Shown in pieces: positions 61,955-64,000 of a DNA stretch of 64,000 nt. Below the pieces are notes generated by a model that saw only the letters and a list, made by a program, of their open reading frames with translations, was not told the DNA's origin and did not search any database. Where the stretch lies: NCBI GenBank assembly GCA_023898405.1, contig CP060221.1, forward strand, positions 806,001-870,000. Reading direction: 5' to 3'. The position numbers and the translations under genes were made by a program. Numbering within the stretch: position 1 is the stretch's first letter; every line of letters begins with the position of its first letter. The DNA comes from Myxococcales bacterium. GTDB taxonomy: Bacteria > Myxococcota > UBA727 > JABDBI01.

Positions 61955-63145
61955 TTACAGCACAGGTAAACGACGTTTTTTTTCTTCAGCTTGATTAGCT
62001 TTCTGAGGATTATTCTGAGCACTATTATCTGGCAACTTTTCTCTCATCCCCATCAGTGCTACCGAGGCACAAATTTCATGGGCTACTTCTCTTAGCTGTT
62101 CTGATATCGGTGAGGTTTTATCCTTAAAAGCCAAAGGCTCCCCTTTATCTGCCGCTGTCCTTAGAGCAGGCGTCAGAGGTAATTCGCCTAAAACTTTGAT
62201 ACCTAAATCCTGAGCCTGCTTTATCGCTCCACCTTGGGAAAAAATTTGATGATGTTTGTCACAGCTATCGCAAACAAAATAGCTCATATTTTCGATAAGC
62301 CCTAAGATGGGAATATTGACTTTGTCAAACATATTTTTTGCGCGAATAACATCTTTTAAGGCTACATCTTGAGGAGTCGATACAATAACGGCGCCAGCCA
62401 CATTTATCTTTTGCGCAATGGTCAATTGGATATCGCCAGTTCCAGGAGGTAAATCCACGATCAAATAATCAAGTTGCCCCCAATAAACATTATGAAACAT
62501 TTGCATAGAAGCTGAAGCAATCATTGGACCTCGCCAAATCATCGGCGCATCAGTATCGACTAAAAACCCTAGGCTCATAAGCGCCACATCATATTTGATG
62601 GGAGGCACCATAAAAGTTGCATCACTGTTTGGCTCTTTAAAGGCTTTAACCTGGCCTTCTTCCTCTAAATCAAACATTACAGGCACTGAGGGCCCATACA
62701 CATCTGCATCCAACAAACCGACCCTACAACCTAACTGAGCCATAGTGACGGCCAAATTGCTTGCTACTGTGCTTTTTCCTACGCCACCTTTTCCTGAAGC
62801 AACCAAAATAACATTGCGAACATCTGCAATTTCTTCTTTTTTAATGCTTTGAACAGCCGCAGGTTTTACATCTGAATAAACAAATAAATCAATTTTTTCA
62901 GGATCTTCAACATGCTGTATCAAAGCCTTTTTGACGGCCAAGGCAATATTTTTTTCTGATTTGAGCCCAAAAGTGGGTAAAACAATACATACCTTTAAGC
63001 GCTTATCCCAACTTACTTCACGCACAATATTGAGTGTCCAGGCGTCAGAAGAAAGCTCTGGTATCAAAGTTGCACGCAATGCCTTTTCTAAAGCACTCAT
63101 TAACTCGGGAGATACATTTTTAACAATTGGGTCGATAGCTGGCAT
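61955..63145 (-). CDS. mrp: Mrp/ApbC-family Fe-S cluster carrier ATPase
   Basis: 396 residues. An N-terminal DUF59/MIP18-like domain (~1-95) precedes the deviant Walker A VASGKGGVGKST (118-126), LLDADVYGPSVP and YLIVDLPPGTGD. The Cys pair for the bridging [4Fe-4S] cluster is in FVCDSCDKHH. It hands Fe-S clusters to apoproteins in the cytoplasm. AGGAT site before the ATG. It follows pckA by 10 bases, probably one transcript. The tail is Gln/Asn/Lys-rich (NNPQKANQAEEKKRR). Confidence 0.95.
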   Translation of the reverse strand: MPAIDPIVKNVSPELMSALEKALRATLIPELSSDAWTLNIVREVSWDKRLKVCIVLPTFGLKSEKNIALAVKKALIQHVEDPEKIDLFVYSDVKPAAVQSIKKEEIADVRNVILVASGKGGVGKSTVASNLAVTMAQLGCRVGLLDADVYGPSVPVMFDLEEEGQVKAFKEPNSDATFMVPPIKYDVALMSLGFLVDTDAPMIWRGPMIASASMQMFHNVYWGQLDYLIVDLPPGTGDIQLTIAQKINVAGAVIVSTPQDVALKDVIRAKNMFDKVNIPILGLIENMSYFVCDSCDKHHQIFSQGGAIKQAQDLGIKVLGELPLTPALRTAADKGEPLAFKDKTSPISEQLREVAHEICASVALMGMREKLPDNSAQNNPQKANQAEEKKRRLPVL

Positions 63146-63155
63146 ATTTTCAATC

Positions 63156-64000
63156 CTAAGTTTTTTTAAGAATCGGTCCTGCCTTTCTTAGATTCTCATG
63201 AAGCAAACTTGAATAGGGTTCAAAGTTATCATTAAAAAGTTGCGCTAATTTATAAGCTTGCGCCTCATAAGCCATCTGATCTTCCCAGACTGATTTAGGA
63301 TCAAGAATTTCTTGAGGCACTCCCTCAACATCCACCGGCACCTCAAGATTAAAAATCGGATCCAAACGATAATGTGCATTTTTTAGCTTACCATCAAGCG
63401 CTGCATGCAACAGCCGACGAGTCCACGAAATTTTCATTCGCTCCCCAACTCCATAAGGACCGCCGCTCCACCCAGTATTGACTAACCAACATTCAACTTT
63501 GTGATGAGCAATTTTTTCTTCTAGTAATTTGGCATAAACTTGAGGTTTGTGAGCCATGAAGGGAGATCCAAAACACGGTGAAAAAACTGCCACTGGCTCG
63601 GTAATTCCCCTCTCTGTTCCGGCAACTTTTGCAGTATAGCCGTTTATAAAATGATACGCTGCTGCCTGAGCATTGAGTTTTGCTATAGGAGGCAAAACAC
63701 CAAAAGCATCGCAGGTAAGCATAATAATATGCTTTGGATGTCCTCCAACACCACTCAGACAGGCGTTGGGAATATAAGAAATATCGTAGCTAGAGCGAGA
63801 ATTTTCAGTCAACCGAGCGTCATTGAAATCAACTTTTCTGCTGCTTGGATCAAAAATTACATTCTCTAAAACAGAACCAAATTTATTGCTCGCCTGATAA
63901 ATTTCCGGCTCATCGCTAGAAGACAAACGAATCACCTTAGCGTAACAGCCACCTTCAAAATTAAAAACTCCTTCATCATCCCATCCATGTTCGTCGTCTC
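63156..64000 (-). CDS. pckA: Phosphoenolpyruvate carboxykinase (ATP), C-terminal part
   Basis: The frame stays open to base 64000, so the 5' part is outside. Visible: FNFEGGCYAKVIRLSSSDEP, VDFNDARLTENSRSSYDISY, IIMLTCDAFGVLPPIAKL, TAKVAGTERG, SPCFGSPFMA and VNTGWSGGPYGVGERMKI, the PckA signature order including the Mn-ligand and ATP-binding residues after the P-loop. The enzyme turns oxaloacetate and ATP into PEP and CO2 for gluconeogenesis. It is followed by mrp on the same strand. Confidence 0.96.
   Translation of the reverse strand, partial: DDEHGWDDEGVFNFEGGCYAKVIRLSSSDEPEIYQASNKFGSVLENVIFDPSSRKVDFNDARLTENSRSSYDISYIPNACLSGVGGHPKHIIMLTCDAFGVLPPIAKLNAQAAAYHFINGYTAKVAGTERGITEPVAVFSPCFGSPFMAHKPQVYAKLLEEKIAHHKVECWLVNTGWSGGPYGVGERMKISWTRRLLHAALDGKLKNAHYRLDPIFNLEVPVDVEGVPQEILDPKSVWEDQMAYEAQAYKLAQLFNDNFEPYSSLLHENLRKAGPILKKT

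Noticed and set aside
1..64000. tRNA, rRNA, tmRNA, SRP or RNase P RNA genes
   Set aside because: No T-loop GTTCRA context with matching acceptor stem and none of the conserved cores of the other RNAs was found by eye.

Overview
The window is AT-rich DNA from a Gram-negative bacterium. It carries outer-membrane barrel proteins with a C-terminal aromatic/hydrophobic end, RseP, a Tol cluster, periplasmic lytic transglycosylases, several lipoproteins, a prepilin peptidase and a type III secretion switch protein. The gene set (class Ia ribonucleotide reductase, complete-looking chorismate-to-menaquinone route, KamA-type radical SAM enzyme, ATP-type PEP carboxykinase, Lys-rich histone-like protein) would fit a Bdellovibrionota/Myxococcota-like (former deltaproteobacterial) lineage, possibly host-associated. 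That placement is inference from protein character, not from a marker gene.

Layout. 1-3.7 kb: end of a universal stress protein, HAD-IB phosphatase, tyrA, aroQ, an outer-membrane protein. 3.9-12 kb (minus strand): gyrA, rseP, nrdB, nrdA. 12.4-14.6 kb: a large lipoprotein of unknown function. 14.9-24.6 kb (minus): menaquinone genes in transcription order menG-menF-menD-menB-FAD monooxygenase-menA-menC-menE. 25-27.5 kb: tolR-tolA-tolB without tolQ or pal. 27.8-33.3 kb: an HMA-domain lipoprotein coupled to a histidine kinase, a YeiH transporter on the other strand, then a LuxR-type regulator coupled to a lytic transglycosylase. 33.7-39.5 kb: an accessory region with small secreted proteins, an exported protein with a HicA-like tail, a palindromic IS1 relic, a kinase-like protein and a decayed IS5-type element. 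39.5-44.7 kb: KamA-family enzyme, a small type III secretion group (sctU, an unknown gene, a SycD-like TPR protein), efp and pilD. 44.8-50.2 kb: DUF389 membrane protein, HEAT-repeat protein, histone-like Lys/Ala-repeat protein, holB and a HAD hydrolase. 50.2-55.2 kb: a second lytic transglycosylase, a long perfect inverted repeat, htrA/degP and an OprP-type porin. 56-58 kb: an acidic lipoprotein and an unknown protein. 58.5-60 kb: sixA-folB-folE. 60.1-61.8 kb: a repeat-containing transglutaminase-elicitor-like protein. 62-64 kb: mrp and the 3' part of pckA.

Points that stand out: (i) a dispersed repeat of about 46 bp with terminal inverted ends, found directly upstream of aroQ, tolR and holB in the same orientation relative to the gene; (ii) a perfect 37-bp inverted repeat between a transglycosylase gene and htrA; (iii) candidate host- or envelope-directed proteins (transglutaminase-like with seven 16-residue repeats, HicA-like fusion with a signal peptide, APH/kinase-like protein) in the same window as a type III secretion SctU with an NPSH cleavage motif; (iv) a flavin monooxygenase inside the menaquinone operon while menH and menI are absent. 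No tRNA, rRNA, tmRNA, SRP RNA or CRISPR array was seen.
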